The position numbers and the translations under genes are program-made. Source: Bacteroidota bacterium (lineage in GTDB: Bacteria > Bacteroidota > Bacteroidia > Chitinophagales > Chitinophagaceae). From it: a stretch of 64,000 bases of DNA. The notes under the pieces were generated by a model. It searched no databases and was not told the origin of the DNA. It saw only the letters and a program-made list of their open reading frames with translations. Location: assembly GCA_030706735.1 (NCBI GenBank), contig JAUZNZ010000011.1:62001-126000 (forward strand), in the 5' to 3' direction. Shown here piece by piece: positions 35,698 through 44,723 of the stretch (position 1 is its first letter; each line of letters opens with the position of its first letter).

Positions 35698-36564
35698 TCA
35701 GTTGGCGCTGGGACATCTATAAGAGGTCAGGTTGAAGGTGAGCATGAATTCGGCCATCAGGTAAGAGTCATTTTGATTGGAATAGCCGCGTTGGCGTCCC
35801 TTGATGCCGATCGGGGTGCCGGTCTGGGTGGAGCGATCCTGTAGGGCATACCAGGTGGTCGGCAAGCCGTCCGGCCCGAATTGGGGTTGGGCGTCCGGAG
35901 CATAGGTCTTGCTGACGTCGTCGATATAGTCGGTCGTGGTGAACCGGTAAACGATCTCGAACCCGGCATTCATGCGCGGGTTGAGGCTGTATTTAAAGCC
36001 GATCCCGATGGGAAAGCAAACCGCCATGCTCCCATAGGGTTTGCGGTCCGGGTAAACCGAAGAGCCCTGCCCTTCCGTGCCCAGGGGGCGAAGGAACACT
36101 TTTTGTCCCTGGTAGTAGGTATAGGGATTATAGCTGAAGGCCCCGATCCCGAAGGTCAGATAGGGGGTGAACCGGTCATAATCGGTCAGCGGATCGAACT
36201 TGAAAAAGTTGAAATCGCCCTGGAGCGCAAGCTCCCAGATGGCGGAATTAAAACTGAGGTTTCGCCTGAGCATGAACTGATTCTGCGTGTTGTAGACGTC
36301 TGAATAGCCTACCTGGGCGAAATGTCCCGAAACGCGCAAGGCGACATAATTCCCGAACTGTTTGCGGAAAAAGGCGCCGAACGCGAGTTTGGGCCTGTTG
36401 AACCGGGGGTTCGGGTTCAAATCCCCGAAATAATGCGCCGCTCCCAATGACAAGCCGAACTCCCCCTCCTGGACGATGGCCTGGTCGCGTTGCGCCCAGA
36501 CCTTTGAAGGATGACCCATAATCAGCACCAAGCCAGTCAGTAGCAGCATTTTCCCAATCCGCAT
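35698..36564 (-). CDS. DUF6089/PorG-like outer-membrane beta-barrel protein (type IX secretion-associated)
   Basis: A 288-residue exported barrel protein with a signal peptide ending near VWAQ and alternating beta strands (EFGLSLGAAHYFGDLNP, PYLTFGIGAFSYNP). The genomic position next to uppS and bamA is characteristic of the DUF6089 family, whose Porphyromonas member PorG belongs to the type IX secretion apparatus. With gldH, gldC and a type IX cargo in the window, a secretion role is plausible, but the assignment rests on family and context. Confidence 0.82.
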   Translation of the reverse strand: MRIGKMLLLTGLVLIMGHPSKVWAQRDQAIVQEGEFGLSLGAAHYFGDLNPNPRFNRPKLAFGAFFRKQFGNYVALRVSGHFAQVGYSDVYNTQNQFMLRRNLSFNSAIWELALQGDFNFFKFDPLTDYDRFTPYLTFGIGAFSYNPYTYYQGQKVFLRPLGTEGQGSSVYPDRKPYGSMAVCFPIGIGFKYSLNPRMNAGFEIVYRFTTTDYIDDVSKTYAPDAQPQFGPDGLPTTWYALQDRSTQTGTPIGIKGRQRGYSNQNDSYLMAEFMLTFNLTSYRCPSAN

Positions 36565-36714
36565 AAAAATGATTTAGTCCATACCGTAAACGAATGCCGG
36601 GAGCTTTTCGTTTGCCGGATTTTAACTGATTTGTTAAAAAGCCCCCAATAGTTGAACGCGGGGGAGCAAAAATCGGGCCCGTGACGCGTGGCTCTCGCGA
36701 GGCCGAAAGGCGAC

Positions 36715-36755
36715 GGGATCAGTTCCGGGTGTCGGGGGATCAATTCCGCGTGTCG
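36715..36755. repeat. 20-bp near-exact tandem duplication at the 3' end of nadK
   Basis: Two copies of gggatcagttccgggtgtcg (36715-36734) and the same unit with two mismatches (36736-36755), offset 21 bp. The nadK stop codon lies in the second copy, so the first copy is in the 3' flank. Confidence 0.7.
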
Positions 36756-37618
36756 AGGCCCCAGGACAGCTTGTCCCGGAGGGTCTGCAGGAAGTTGTTC
36801 TCATTCAACCTAATGAGGCTGAGGGTGAAGGACTCGCTGCGGACGGCCAACTGCACTTGTTTGTCCACGATCTCCTTGCGCGAGTCCAGGGCGCAAATGA
36901 AGTTATCGGCGCGCCCTTCCACTTCGAAGGAAATAATATTATTGTCGGGCACGACGATCGGCCGGACATTCAGGTTGTGCGGCGCCACGGGGGTGATCAC
37001 GAAACTGTTCGACTCGGCAAATACGACCGGCCCGCCGCAGCTCAGGGAATACCCGGTCGATCCGGTGGGTGTGGCGACGATCAGCCCGTCGGCCCAGTAG
37101 GTGTTCAGGAATTCCCCATTCAGGTAGGTGTGGATCTTGATCATCGGCGAGGTATCGGTCTTGTGGATCGCAAATTCATTCAGGCCGTAAGGCACTTCGC
37201 CAAACAAGGGCTTGTTGGCGTCGAGATGGATAAGCGACCGTTTGTCGACCACAAAGGTCCGGTTGACCAGCGAGTTCACGGCCGTCGTCATTTCCTCCTT
37301 GCCGATGCTGGCCAGGAACCCCAGCCGGCCGAAATTGATGCCCAGTACGGGGATATTCTTATCCCTCACGAGGGAAACGGTATCCAGGAGGGTGCCGTCA
37401 CCGCCGAGGCTGATCAGGAATTCGATGGATTCGTCGAGATCGCCGGAATCCTTGAAACTGCCGATATCGGACGGGAGCACGAAGGCCGACCTGATCTTTT
37501 CCAAAAATGGCTCATGCACCACCGGTTGCAGGCGCTGTCGTATCAGTTCGTCGAACAGACGCTGCACCTCGCTCTGTTGTTCATACTCGATGATCCGGCT
37601 GTATATGGCTACTTTCAT
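36740..37618 (-). CDS. nadK: NAD kinase
   Basis: NadK phosphorylates NAD to NADP. The catalytic GGDGT (SLGGDGTLLD) lies at about residue 90, with the following NFGRLGFLA and the TPTGSTGYSLSCGGPVV loop typical of the family. Length (292) is normal. Its start follows the POTRA-barrel gene by 3 nt, so they are co-transcribed. The C-terminus ends in a duplicated stretch of DNA. Confidence 0.97.
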   Translation of the reverse strand: MKVAIYSRIIEYEQQSEVQRLFDELIRQRLQPVVHEPFLEKIRSAFVLPSDIGSFKDSGDLDESIEFLISLGGDGTLLDTVSLVRDKNIPVLGINFGRLGFLASIGKEEMTTAVNSLVNRTFVVDKRSLIHLDANKPLFGEVPYGLNEFAIHKTDTSPMIKIHTYLNGEFLNTYWADGLIVATPTGSTGYSLSCGGPVVFAESNSFVITPVAPHNLNVRPIVVPDNNIISFEVEGRADNFICALDSRKEIVDKQVQLAVRSESFTLSLIRLNENNFLQTLRDKLSWGLDTRN

Positions 37619-37621
37619 TGT

Positions 37622-39118
37622 TTAGAAGTCGTCGCGAATATGTAAAAATAACCCGTTTTGTCCTAATTGATTGAAGCTATAATCAAACTTGAAGCTTAGA
37701 TCGTAAAAAGTCACCAGGTCGACCCCCACGCCGGCGGTGTACAAAAGGCGGTTCACGAGCGAATTATCGGGAAAGTCGCGATTATAGGAATAGCCATAAT
37801 CGGAGAACGCCGTCGCATAGATGCGGATCGGTATCCGGTCATGCGAGGCATAACGGGTGAACGGGATGCTGAAATTGAACAGCTCGCGATACAAGGTATT
37901 GCGAAGAATGCCGCCCGCCACGCCGTCGATCACATAGCGGTCGAGACCGCGCAGGTACATATCGCTGTACCCTATCAATTGCTGGTTGAAGAAAGGCTGG
38001 CGCAGCGGTAGCTTCAGCACATCCGAGGATTCGAAACCGAAATACCATTTCCTTCCCAGTTTCCAGCTGCGCGTCAGTTTGGCGTAGAATTGCCAAAGGT
38101 TCATCCGGGCATCGATGCCGCGCCGGGTGAACCCCGATTCAAAAATGACGCCCTTGAGCGGATAGGCGACATAGTCGACGTCGGTATAGTTGAAGCTGTA
38201 TGACAGTTCGGGATAAAGGACCTCCTTGCGGCCGCCGTCAAAATAGTATTTATTGACGACCGTCACGGCCGTATCGACGTCCACATGGGTAAAGCCCATG
38301 TTAACGGTATGGCGCACCTTCAGGCCCGGCCGGTAGAAATAGCGGGCCGAAAAGGAGAATTGCTGGCTAAGCCATTTGCCGGCGTAGGGGATGCTGTCGG
38401 AATTGATGAAGTCCTGCTGATTATTCAACGTGCGGGCGTCCAGCTCTCTGAGCTGCGCATAGGTAAACCCGAAGCCGAATCCATGTTTCAGGGATTTGTC
38501 CGCGTAGGGTTGGTTGTAATATAACTCGAACTGCCTGGTATAGCCGGTGATGAGCCAGGCCGTCAGGTTATCGTTGCGGCCGGTAAAATTAAAATGGGAG
38601 AACTTGGCGCCATAGTTCACGCGTTTCAGGTCGTAATCTTTCTGTGCCCATGCCGAGAGGTTGCGGTCAACGGGCTTGAAATAGGGCACCGGGAAAATAT
38701 ACCAGCGTTCCTTCACGTCGATCTCGATGTCTGCGGTATAGCCACGGAATCTTTTCAGGAAGATGACCACGTCATTGAACAGGTGCGTATTGATCAACCG
38801 GTCGTGTGCAAAGGAAAAGGATTTGACGAGGTCTTCCAGGTTGAGGGTGTCTCCGGTATGGAAGGATAGCTCGCGTTCGACGATATAGGTCTTGGTCTTG
38901 CGGTTGCCCTGCACGATGATCCGGCCGACGATGACTTTTGTGGAGGGCGGGGCCAGGGGGAGTTTCGCGGTATCTTTTTGCGGGGACGACGGCTGTTGCG
39001 GAGGCGACGGCTGCGGCTGTTGCGGAACCTGAGCGAATGACGTTCCGGGGAGCGAGGTTAGGGCAAGGCATACTGCCACAATGACCAGGCAATATGTCCC
39101 GCCTCTGTTCGCCATCAA
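37622..39118 (-). CDS. BamA/TamA-like outer membrane protein with a single POTRA-like domain
   Basis: A 498-residue exported protein: signal peptide (1-29), a Pro/Gln-rich linker (about 30-60), one POTRA-type domain (VGRIIVQGNRKTKTYIVEREL and following), then a C-terminal beta-barrel with many Tyr-rich strands. It resembles an Omp85-superfamily protein with fewer POTRA repeats than BamA, a type found next to CBS and nadK genes in this phylum. Its 5' end overlaps the CBS gene by 4 nt. A role in outer-membrane protein or lipid transport is inferred only. Confidence 0.82.
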   Translation of the reverse strand: MMANRGGTYCLVIVAVCLALTSLPGTSFAQVPQQPQPSPPQQPSSPQKDTAKLPLAPPSTKVIVGRIIVQGNRKTKTYIVERELSFHTGDTLNLEDLVKSFSFAHDRLINTHLFNDVVIFLKRFRGYTADIEIDVKERWYIFPVPYFKPVDRNLSAWAQKDYDLKRVNYGAKFSHFNFTGRNDNLTAWLITGYTRQFELYYNQPYADKSLKHGFGFGFTYAQLRELDARTLNNQQDFINSDSIPYAGKWLSQQFSFSARYFYRPGLKVRHTVNMGFTHVDVDTAVTVVNKYYFDGGRKEVLYPELSYSFNYTDVDYVAYPLKGVIFESGFTRRGIDARMNLWQFYAKLTRSWKLGRKWYFGFESSDVLKLPLRQPFFNQQLIGYSDMYLRGLDRYVIDGVAGGILRNTLYRELFNFSIPFTRYASHDRIPIRIYATAFSDYGYSYNRDFPDNSLVNRLLYTAGVGVDLVTFYDLSFKFDYSFNQLGQNGLFLHIRDDF

Positions 39119-39777
39119 ATGTTCAGGTAGTTCATCAGGTGATCATAGTTGCTGCGCAATTCATTCTCGTACAATTCTTCGCCGAAGTAGTACTTCACCT
39201 GATATTCATAGCGCTGAAACGTGGCGACAATATCGGAGATCTCGAGCTTGTTGATGCGCAACGTGATATAGAAATTGCCGGAATGCGCGTCCGTATAAGT
39301 ATTCAGCTGGGTGATCTGGGCGTCGTTGGTCTCGACCAGCTTGCTGATCTCGGAAAAGGAAAATCCGACCTTTTCCATTTCCAGCACGATGATGCCGCCG
39401 GCATCGCCCACGCCGGTGATCTTGCTCAATTGCCGGAGCAGGTCGGTGGCGCTAATCGCGCCGGCATATTCTGTTTCATTGGCAACGACGGGGATCACGG
39501 TCAGGCCTGTCTCATTTACGAGCTGGATGGCTTCAAAGAACGGGGATTCGGCATGTGCGGCCGTACGTGAGAACAGGGTATGGAGTTGTCCCAGCGGGGT
39601 ATTCTCGTCTTCCACATTAAGCAGGTCATCTTCGCCGATCAGGCCGGCCAGTTTATCGCCGACGACAACGGGAAGGTGCGTCACATGAAAATCCGCCATC
39701 AGGCTTAGTGCCTGGGATACCGGATCGTTCAGATGCAACGAAGGGATGGACGCGGATATAATCTCTTTGTTTAACAC
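39115..39777 (-). CDS. CBS domain-containing protein (pair of CBS, C-terminal ACT-like region)
   Basis: A 220-residue cytoplasmic protein with two CBS repeats (about 10-70 and 80-135), which usually bind adenine nucleotides. The C-terminal part (INKLEISDIVATFQRYEYQVKYYF) is of ACT-like type. It starts the envelope cluster; its end overlaps the POTRA-barrel gene by 4 nt, showing translational coupling. A sensor role is likely, but the ligand is unknown. Confidence 0.85.
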   Translation of the reverse strand: MLNKEIISASIPSLHLNDPVSQALSLMADFHVTHLPVVVGDKLAGLIGEDDLLNVEDENTPLGQLHTLFSRTAAHAESPFFEAIQLVNETGLTVIPVVANETEYAGAISATDLLRQLSKITGVGDAGGIIVLEMEKVGFSFSEISKLVETNDAQITQLNTYTDAHSGNFYITLRINKLEISDIVATFQRYEYQVKYYFGEELYENELRSNYDHLMNYLNI

Positions 39778-39797
39778 AATATAATATACGAAAAAAA

Positions 39798-40574
39798 TCA
39801 GGCTACCGCTGCCGGCTCGTTCAGTTTTCTCAAAAACTTATGCAGGATCTTATTGAACTCATCCGGCCTTTCCATCATGGGCGCATGCCCGCACTTGTCA
39901 ATAAAATGCAGTTCGCTGTTAGGGATCAGGCGTTGAAATTCCCGGCCAACGAAGGGAGGCGTGATGGAATCATTGTTCCCCCAGATCAATAACGTCGGCT
40001 GCTTGATTTGATTGAGCTCCTCCCCCAAATTATTTCTGATGGCGCTTTTGGCCAGGGCGATGATCTTGATCGCCTTTAAACGGATATTGACCGTTTCATA
40101 AACCTCGTCTACCAGCTCTTTGGTGGCGATATGCGGATCATAGAAGGTCAGTTCCGTCTTTTTGCGGATATACTCATAATCGCCTCTCTTGGGATAGGTG
40201 TCCCCCATGGCGCTCTCGAAGAGCCCGGAACTGCCCGTAAGGATGATGGACCGGATCTTTTCGGGATGTTTCAGCACGTACATGAGGGCCACGTGGCCTC
40301 CCAGGGAATTGCCCAACAGGTTGATATTCTTGTACTCCCGGTTCTCCAGGAATTTATGCAGGAACTTTTCCAGGCCTTCCACCGAGGTATGCAGGAGGTC
40401 CAGGTCGAAGAGCGGCAGCATCGGGACGATCACTTTATAGTGGTGCCGGAAGTACTCGATCAGATCCCGGAAATTGCTCAATGCGCCGAACAGGCCATGT
40501 AATAATACCAATGGCTCTCCTTCCCCCTCTTCGAGGTATCTGAACTTATCCACTTGTTTGATCTCGTACTGCAT
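39798..40574 (-). CDS. Alpha/beta hydrolase fold protein
   Basis: A 258-residue serine hydrolase with the oxyanion motif HGLFGALSNF, the nucleophile elbow GNSLGG, a probable Asp in WGNNDSITPP and the final His in DKCGHAPM. No signal peptide. It lies 20 nt upstream of the CBS gene on the same strand and may belong to the same transcript. The substrate is unknown. Confidence 0.88.
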   Translation of the reverse strand: MQYEIKQVDKFRYLEEGEGEPLVLLHGLFGALSNFRDLIEYFRHHYKVIVPMLPLFDLDLLHTSVEGLEKFLHKFLENREYKNINLLGNSLGGHVALMYVLKHPEKIRSIILTGSSGLFESAMGDTYPKRGDYEYIRKKTELTFYDPHIATKELVDEVYETVNIRLKAIKIIALAKSAIRNNLGEELNQIKQPTLLIWGNNDSITPPFVGREFQRLIPNSELHFIDKCGHAPMMERPDEFNKILHKFLRKLNEPAAVA

Positions 40575-40740
40575 TCCTTGTGATTTCTATGCCTGTGATT
40601 TCTGTGCCCGGAAACTATTCGCTAAATTAACGAATTCATGCAAAAAACGCCTGCTGAAAAGGAAAGAACCCTTTTTTTCCAAAGCAAATTTACAATATCT
40701 ATAACCGATAATCCTTCAAATAGTTTCGCAATGAATCGGG

Positions 40741-41283
40741 CTATGTGGCGGAGCGTGTTTGAGACAGATGTCCGAAAAAATCCTCCAATTGGGCGAACAT
40801 GCCCTTGAAAAAAGGAATGAACTTGCCGAATTCATCGATGACGACGGGGCCCCAGGGCTTGATAAAGGGATAGGTGACGGACGCGGCGAGGGTCGGCGCC
40901 GGAACCATGCGCAGCTGCACCGCATAGAAGAGCAAGACGCTCAGTAAAAGGGTATACAGCGCGGCATACAAGAGCACGCCTCCCAATCGGTTCAGCCAGC
41001 CCATCATCGCCATGTCCAGCGCGGCTTCGGCCAGTTTGCCCGCCCATCTTACGACCAATACCACCGCCACAAAGACCAGCAGGAAGGCAATCAGTGGCCA
41101 CCATCGCGTGGACAAGTGCAATCCCTTTCCGAGGCGTGCGGCGACAAAGGCCGATAATTTGATCGCGGCCGCCAGCCCCACCACATAGGCCACCGCCGAA
41201 AATACAGCAATGATCAGGCCCCGTCTCAATCCCTTGAAGATGGCCATGACGAGGAGGAGCAGGAACAGCACATCGATCCACAT
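40741..41283 (-). CDS. CvpA family membrane protein
   Basis: This 180-residue inner-membrane protein has four hydrophobic stretches and the CvpA-type N-terminus (WIDVLFLLLLVMAIFKGLRRGLI). CvpA family members affect envelope integrity and colicin V production in Escherichia coli, but the molecular role is unsettled. Its start overlaps the YqeY gene by 1 nt, so the genes are linked. The 166-bp gap after its stop contains only weak promoter-like words. Confidence 0.87.
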   Translation of the reverse strand: MWIDVLFLLLLVMAIFKGLRRGLIIAVFSAVAYVVGLAAAIKLSAFVAARLGKGLHLSTRWWPLIAFLLVFVAVVLVVRWAGKLAEAALDMAMMGWLNRLGGVLLYAALYTLLLSVLLFYAVQLRMVPAPTLAASVTYPFIKPWGPVVIDEFGKFIPFFKGMFAQLEDFFGHLSQTRSAT

Positions 41284-41735
41284 TATTTTGATAATAATTC
41301 CTTAACGAGGGCGCCGATCGTCTTGCCGTCCGCCTTGCCGGCCAATCGTTTAGTCGCGGTTCCCATCACTTTGCCCATGTCGGCCGGCGAGGTGGCGCCG
41401 GTCTCGGCAATGATCCCGGTCAAGATCTGCCGCAGCTGGTCCGTGTCCAATTGTTCGGGCAGGAATTTTTCAATGATCGCAATTTCTTCTTCCTCTTTTT
41501 GCGCCAGGTCGGCCCGATTTTGCTGACGGTAGATCTCCAGCGAGTCCTTGCGCTGTTTGATCAGCTTTTGGAGCAATTTGATCTCGTCCTCTTTTTTCAA
41601 TGCGCCGCCCGCTCCTTCCGCGGTCTTGGCGATGATGATCGCCGCCTTGATGGCCCGAAGGCCGCGCAGTCCTTTTTCGTCTTTTGCCAGCATGGCCGTT
41701 TTCAGGTCGGCCATCACCTGCTGTTCTAAGTCCAT
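41283..41735 (-). CDS. GatB/YqeY domain protein
   Basis: A 150-residue YqeY-type protein, mostly helical (AMLAKDEKGLRGLRAIKAAI, EEEEIAIIEKFLPEQLD, GKVMGTATKRLAGKADGKTI). The domain also forms the tail of the GatB amidotransferase subunit and is thought to bind tRNA, but free YqeY proteins have no firm function. It lies between gldC and cvpA with almost no spacing. Confidence 0.93.
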   Translation of the reverse strand: MDLEQQVMADLKTAMLAKDEKGLRGLRAIKAAIIIAKTAEGAGGALKKEDEIKLLQKLIKQRKDSLEIYRQQNRADLAQKEEEEIAIIEKFLPEQLDTDQLRQILTGIIAETGATSPADMGKVMGTATKRLAGKADGKTIGALVKELLSK

Positions 41736-41752
41736 GGCATTCAGTTTAACGT

Positions 41753-42100
41753 TTATACTTTATTTTCTTTCAGCTGCTGAGCCCTGAATTTGCCGATGAA
41801 ATCCTTCGCAAAGGATCTCATATCGGCGACCTGGATGGTATCCTGCGTGGCACGCTGCCAGGTCTCGGCCATCGTCATGAGGGTCTGGTAAAAAAAGTCG
41901 GCCATCTCGTCTACCATCATGTCCTTGGTCCAGAGGTCGATCCGCATGGCCGTCTTATCGGCCCCGTCCCAGAATGCGAGCATCATGGCCTTGGCCTTGC
42001 GCGCCGCGTCGGCCGTCGTATCGGCCGCGCTCCAGGTGATCTGTTCGGGCACCTTATTGCCGTCCAGCATCACGTCGATGCGTATGGAAGATTGTTGCAT
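41753..42100 (-). CDS. gldC: Gliding motility protein GldC
   Basis: GldC is a small cytoplasmic protein associated with gliding in Bacteroidota. The 115-residue product has the family pattern IRIDVMLDGNKVPEQITWSA, MRIDLWTKDMMVDEMADFF and TWQRATQDT. The ATG at 42100 was chosen as the family N-terminus (MQQSSIR); the frame is open upstream without family residues. It is followed by the YqeY gene (17 nt) and preceded by a glycosyltransferase (25 nt), all on the minus strand. Confidence 0.92.
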   Translation of the reverse strand: MQQSSIRIDVMLDGNKVPEQITWSAADTTADAARKAKAMMLAFWDGADKTAMRIDLWTKDMMVDEMADFFYQTLMTMAETWQRATQDTIQVADMRSFAKDFIGKFRAQQLKENKV

Positions 42101-42125
42101 AGTCAGCTTTTTGCGAGATGCGAAG

Positions 42126-43253
42126 TTAGCCCTTCGCCCGCAATATTCCCTCCCACAGGCAGCCGGCGGTCCGATCGCGGTCATAGGAACGAAGCCTGGC
42201 CGCAGCCTTCCTCACCAGTGCGGAGCGCTCTTCCTCATTCGTGAACACGCGCATCAGCTGGGCCGCCAGGGATGCCGGTTCCCGGGGATCCATGGGCAGT
42301 ATGGCATCGGGCCCGAGCTCCTGCGAGGGCCCGTCCATTGCGGCGATCACGGGCGTGCCGGTCGCCCAGGCATTGAGCAGATCGGCGCCCGCTGTGTCCC
42401 TGCCGAATGGCGAAACATACGCATAGGCGGCCGCCATCAGGCGCGGCAGCAAGCCGCCGGATGGATCGTCGATCGCATGGACGGAGGAACGGTACACATA
42501 GCTGTCGATACGTCCCGTGGAGGAGAGCCGGCCGGTAGCGTCGGCACCGGTCAGGATCAACTGCAGATGGGACCGCTGTCTCTTCTTGAATAAAGAGAAG
42601 GCCTTCAACAGACCGATCAGTTCTTCCGGGGACGCACCCGAAATGACGGCCAGGAAATATTCCATGCCGTTTGCATGATCTGACTTTTCCTTTTCCCGTT
42701 CGGCAGGGGCAAGCGGTTGGAATGAGGGGTCGGCCGCCGGCCGTATGACGAAGATCCTTTCCTTCGCGCCGGGGACCTTGTCGGGGTCCTTTTCTATTAA
42801 TCGCCACTTCTCTTTTTCCGAGAAGGTGAACAGGGCGTTGGCCCCGCGCAGGTGATTGCGGGCGTTCGACGTCGTGAGGGCGGGAGCAGGGACAGTCATC
42901 CATGCGCATTGCGGGCAAGGCGTGTGCGAAGTAAAGATCCCTCCCGTGGTCATCAGCAGGTCCGGTCTCCATCTTCTGAGTACCGAAGGCAGTTGCCAGT
43001 GAACCCAGAATTGCCTGCCGATGCCGCCCGGCAGCGCCTTGCGGACCAGGACCTCATTCACCTTAAGGCCTATCGCGGCCAGGCCGGAGGGCCACATGGA
43101 GGACAGTCCGCGCGCAGCACGTTCATCGGTCAGCAGCAACCATTCCACGCCATGCCGCTCGCTGAGCAAGCCGGCACAGGTCATAATAAAATGGCTTTTT
43201 TCCGCGTTTAAAGGACTTACCCACAAGGGCCTGCAGTCGAGTAGGATGAGCAT
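42126..43253 (-). CDS. Glycosyltransferase, GT-B (family 4-like)
   Basis: A 375-residue GT-B protein whose C-terminal half matches glycosyl transferases group 1: IRPAADPSFQPL, EYFLAVISGASPEELIGLLKAF and the nucleotide-sugar site around PFGRDTAGADLLNAWATGTPVIAA. The N-terminal half is diverged. Donor and acceptor are unknown; exopolysaccharide or protein glycosylation are possible. A good promoter precedes it, with TTTG-N19-TAACTTTA. Confidence 0.86.
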   Translation of the reverse strand: MLILLDCRPLWVSPLNAEKSHFIMTCAGLLSERHGVEWLLLTDERAARGLSSMWPSGLAAIGLKVNEVLVRKALPGGIGRQFWVHWQLPSVLRRWRPDLLMTTGGIFTSHTPCPQCAWMTVPAPALTTSNARNHLRGANALFTFSEKEKWRLIEKDPDKVPGAKERIFVIRPAADPSFQPLAPAEREKEKSDHANGMEYFLAVISGASPEELIGLLKAFSLFKKRQRSHLQLILTGADATGRLSSTGRIDSYVYRSSVHAIDDPSGGLLPRLMAAAYAYVSPFGRDTAGADLLNAWATGTPVIAAMDGPSQELGPDAILPMDPREPASLAAQLMRVFTNEEERSALVRKAAARLRSYDRDRTAGCLWEGILRAKG

Positions 43254-43266
43254 AGTGAATGAGCGG

Positions 43267-43297
43267 TAAAGTTAATCCTGCAGGCACTATAAACAAA
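43267..43297 (-). promoter_or_regulatory. Promoter of the glycosyltransferase gene
   Basis: On the minus strand TTTG (43297-43294), 19 nt, then TAACTTTA (43274-43267), one mismatch from TAnnTTTG. The start codon at 43253 is 13 nt further, so the leader is very short. Confidence 0.6.
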
Positions 43298-43403
43298 CCA
43301 ACCCTCTAATACCCTGCCGTTCAAGCTCTTGACTCCGGCCGGGCACAGTATTTTCCGTCACCGGATGTGGTTTTTACGAAGCCCCGATTTCGGGTGAAAT
43401 TGC

Positions 43404-43435
43404 TTTGGCTTCATTATTGTGGTTATATAATTTAG
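43404..43435 (+). promoter_or_regulatory. Promoter of the type IX cargo gene
   Basis: TTTG (43404-43407), 20 nt, then TAATTTAG (43428-43435), one mismatch from TAnnTTTG. It lies 36 nt before the ATG at 43472. Confidence 0.6.
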
Positions 43436-43471
43436 TTTCTTAATCCGATATTCTTTTTAAAATCAGTGCCT

Positions 43472-44662
43472 ATGAAACGTGTGTACTCTCTACTGCCCGC
43501 TATTTGTATATGCATAATGGCCGGCATCCCCCGGATTGCTCTTGCCCAATGTACCTGTTCGGGCGGAGTCCCTGCTACGGCGATCGCTTACAGCCAGGTG
43601 TTGCCCCCCAACACGGCCTCGATCTCGACCGTCAGCTTTCCCAAATTCAATCCGGCGACCGGCAATCTGACCTGCGTAGGCTTCCTGGATTCGATCACGG
43701 CCGTGTCGATCACCCATGTTTGGAACAAGGCATCCACCAAGACCAAGTATAAATTCGATCTGGTCCTCAACAATGATATCGAAGGACCGGGCGGTATTTC
43801 CAATACGAGCAGTTTCGACCATAAATATGGGCCCGACTCGCTGGAGGCCGCGGGATTGCCGGGCGACTCGATCACGTATGGCCCCGACAGTCTGTATGTA
43901 GGCAATGTGGATACCAGTGGCACGAATAACACGGCGCCTTTTCTGGGAACGGTCGGTACGGCCGACTTCACCTATACCATCAATGGCGGGTTGCTCAGCC
44001 TGCTGGGCAGCACCAACTATGGGGACAGCATCACCACCGTTTATTCGGGCGTGTTCCGGCTGACCTATTTCTGGTGCCCGGCCATCATCCTCTCGACCAC
44101 GATCGAAGACTTTACAGCCATCCCGAACGGGAATGCCCTTTTATTGGAATGGACTGCAGGAAACGAACAAAACCATACAAGCTATGAAATCCAGATCAGC
44201 GCGGACGGAGCGAACTTCACCGACATCGGACAAACAGAAAGCAACCCTCTTACAGTTGGTGCTACGGCAAAATACCAATATCAATACCACCCTGATCCGG
44301 CTGCTGTGGGCAGGCTTTACTTCCGGCTCAGGCAAGTGACGGCCGACGGAAAGGTCAGCTATTCGAAGATCCTGGTGCTCAGTCCGAATGGACAGAGCGG
44401 GGCTCCGATCAGTTATCACACCTTCCCCAATCCGGCCAGCAACAGCCTGGTATTCCAGTTCAATGACAACCAGACGGGCCGGTTCATGCTGGAACTGGTG
44501 AATACGGCGGGCCAGATCGTCCTGCAGAAGCCCGTGACGCTGACCGGCACGAGCCAGATCATGCTGGACCTGAACCCTCATCCCGTTCGCGGACTTTATT
44601 ACCTGCGCACGAAGGATCTGACGCATGACCGGGAATACCTGAGCAAGGTGCTGATCAACTAG
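43472..44662 (+). CDS. Secreted protein with type IX (Por) C-terminal sorting domain
   Basis: The 396-residue precursor has a signal peptide ending near IALAQ, then a Cys-containing start (CTCSG), a choice-of-anchor-like beta-domain (about 25-200) and a possible fibronectin-like region (VEWTAG-type strand LLLEWTAGNEQNHTSYEIQIS). It ends with a type IX sorting domain (FPNPASNSLVFQF to GLYYLRTKDLTHDREYLSKVLI). Such proteins are exported by the type IX system and anchored or released at the cell surface. The function of the main domain is unknown. Expressed from its own promoter. Confidence 0.83.
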   Translation: MKRVYSLLPAICICIMAGIPRIALAQCTCSGGVPATAIAYSQVLPPNTASISTVSFPKFNPATGNLTCVGFLDSITAVSITHVWNKASTKTKYKFDLVLNNDIEGPGGISNTSSFDHKYGPDSLEAAGLPGDSITYGPDSLYVGNVDTSGTNNTAPFLGTVGTADFTYTINGGLLSLLGSTNYGDSITTVYSGVFRLTYFWCPAIILSTTIEDFTAIPNGNALLLEWTAGNEQNHTSYEIQISADGANFTDIGQTESNPLTVGATAKYQYQYHPDPAAVGRLYFRLRQVTADGKVSYSKILVLSPNGQSGAPISYHTFPNPASNSLVFQFNDNQTGRFMLELVNTAGQIVLQKPVTLTGTSQIMLDLNPHPVRGLYYLRTKDLTHDREYLSKVLIN

Positions 44663-44684
44663 GGCGCGGGCAGGGCTGCGTCCC

Positions 44685-44715
44685 TTTGCCATATCAGCAT
44701 TTTGGCGTAGGTTTG
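44685..44715 (+). promoter_or_regulatory. Consensus promoter of the DUF4290 gene
   Basis: TTTG (44685-44688), exactly 19 nt, then TAGGTTTG (44708-44715): a perfect Bacteroidota -33/-7 pair. The ATG at 44724 is 8 nt after the box, implying a leaderless or nearly leaderless transcript that probably also covers murA and gmk. Confidence 0.75.
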
Positions 44716-44723
44716 TTTCTATT

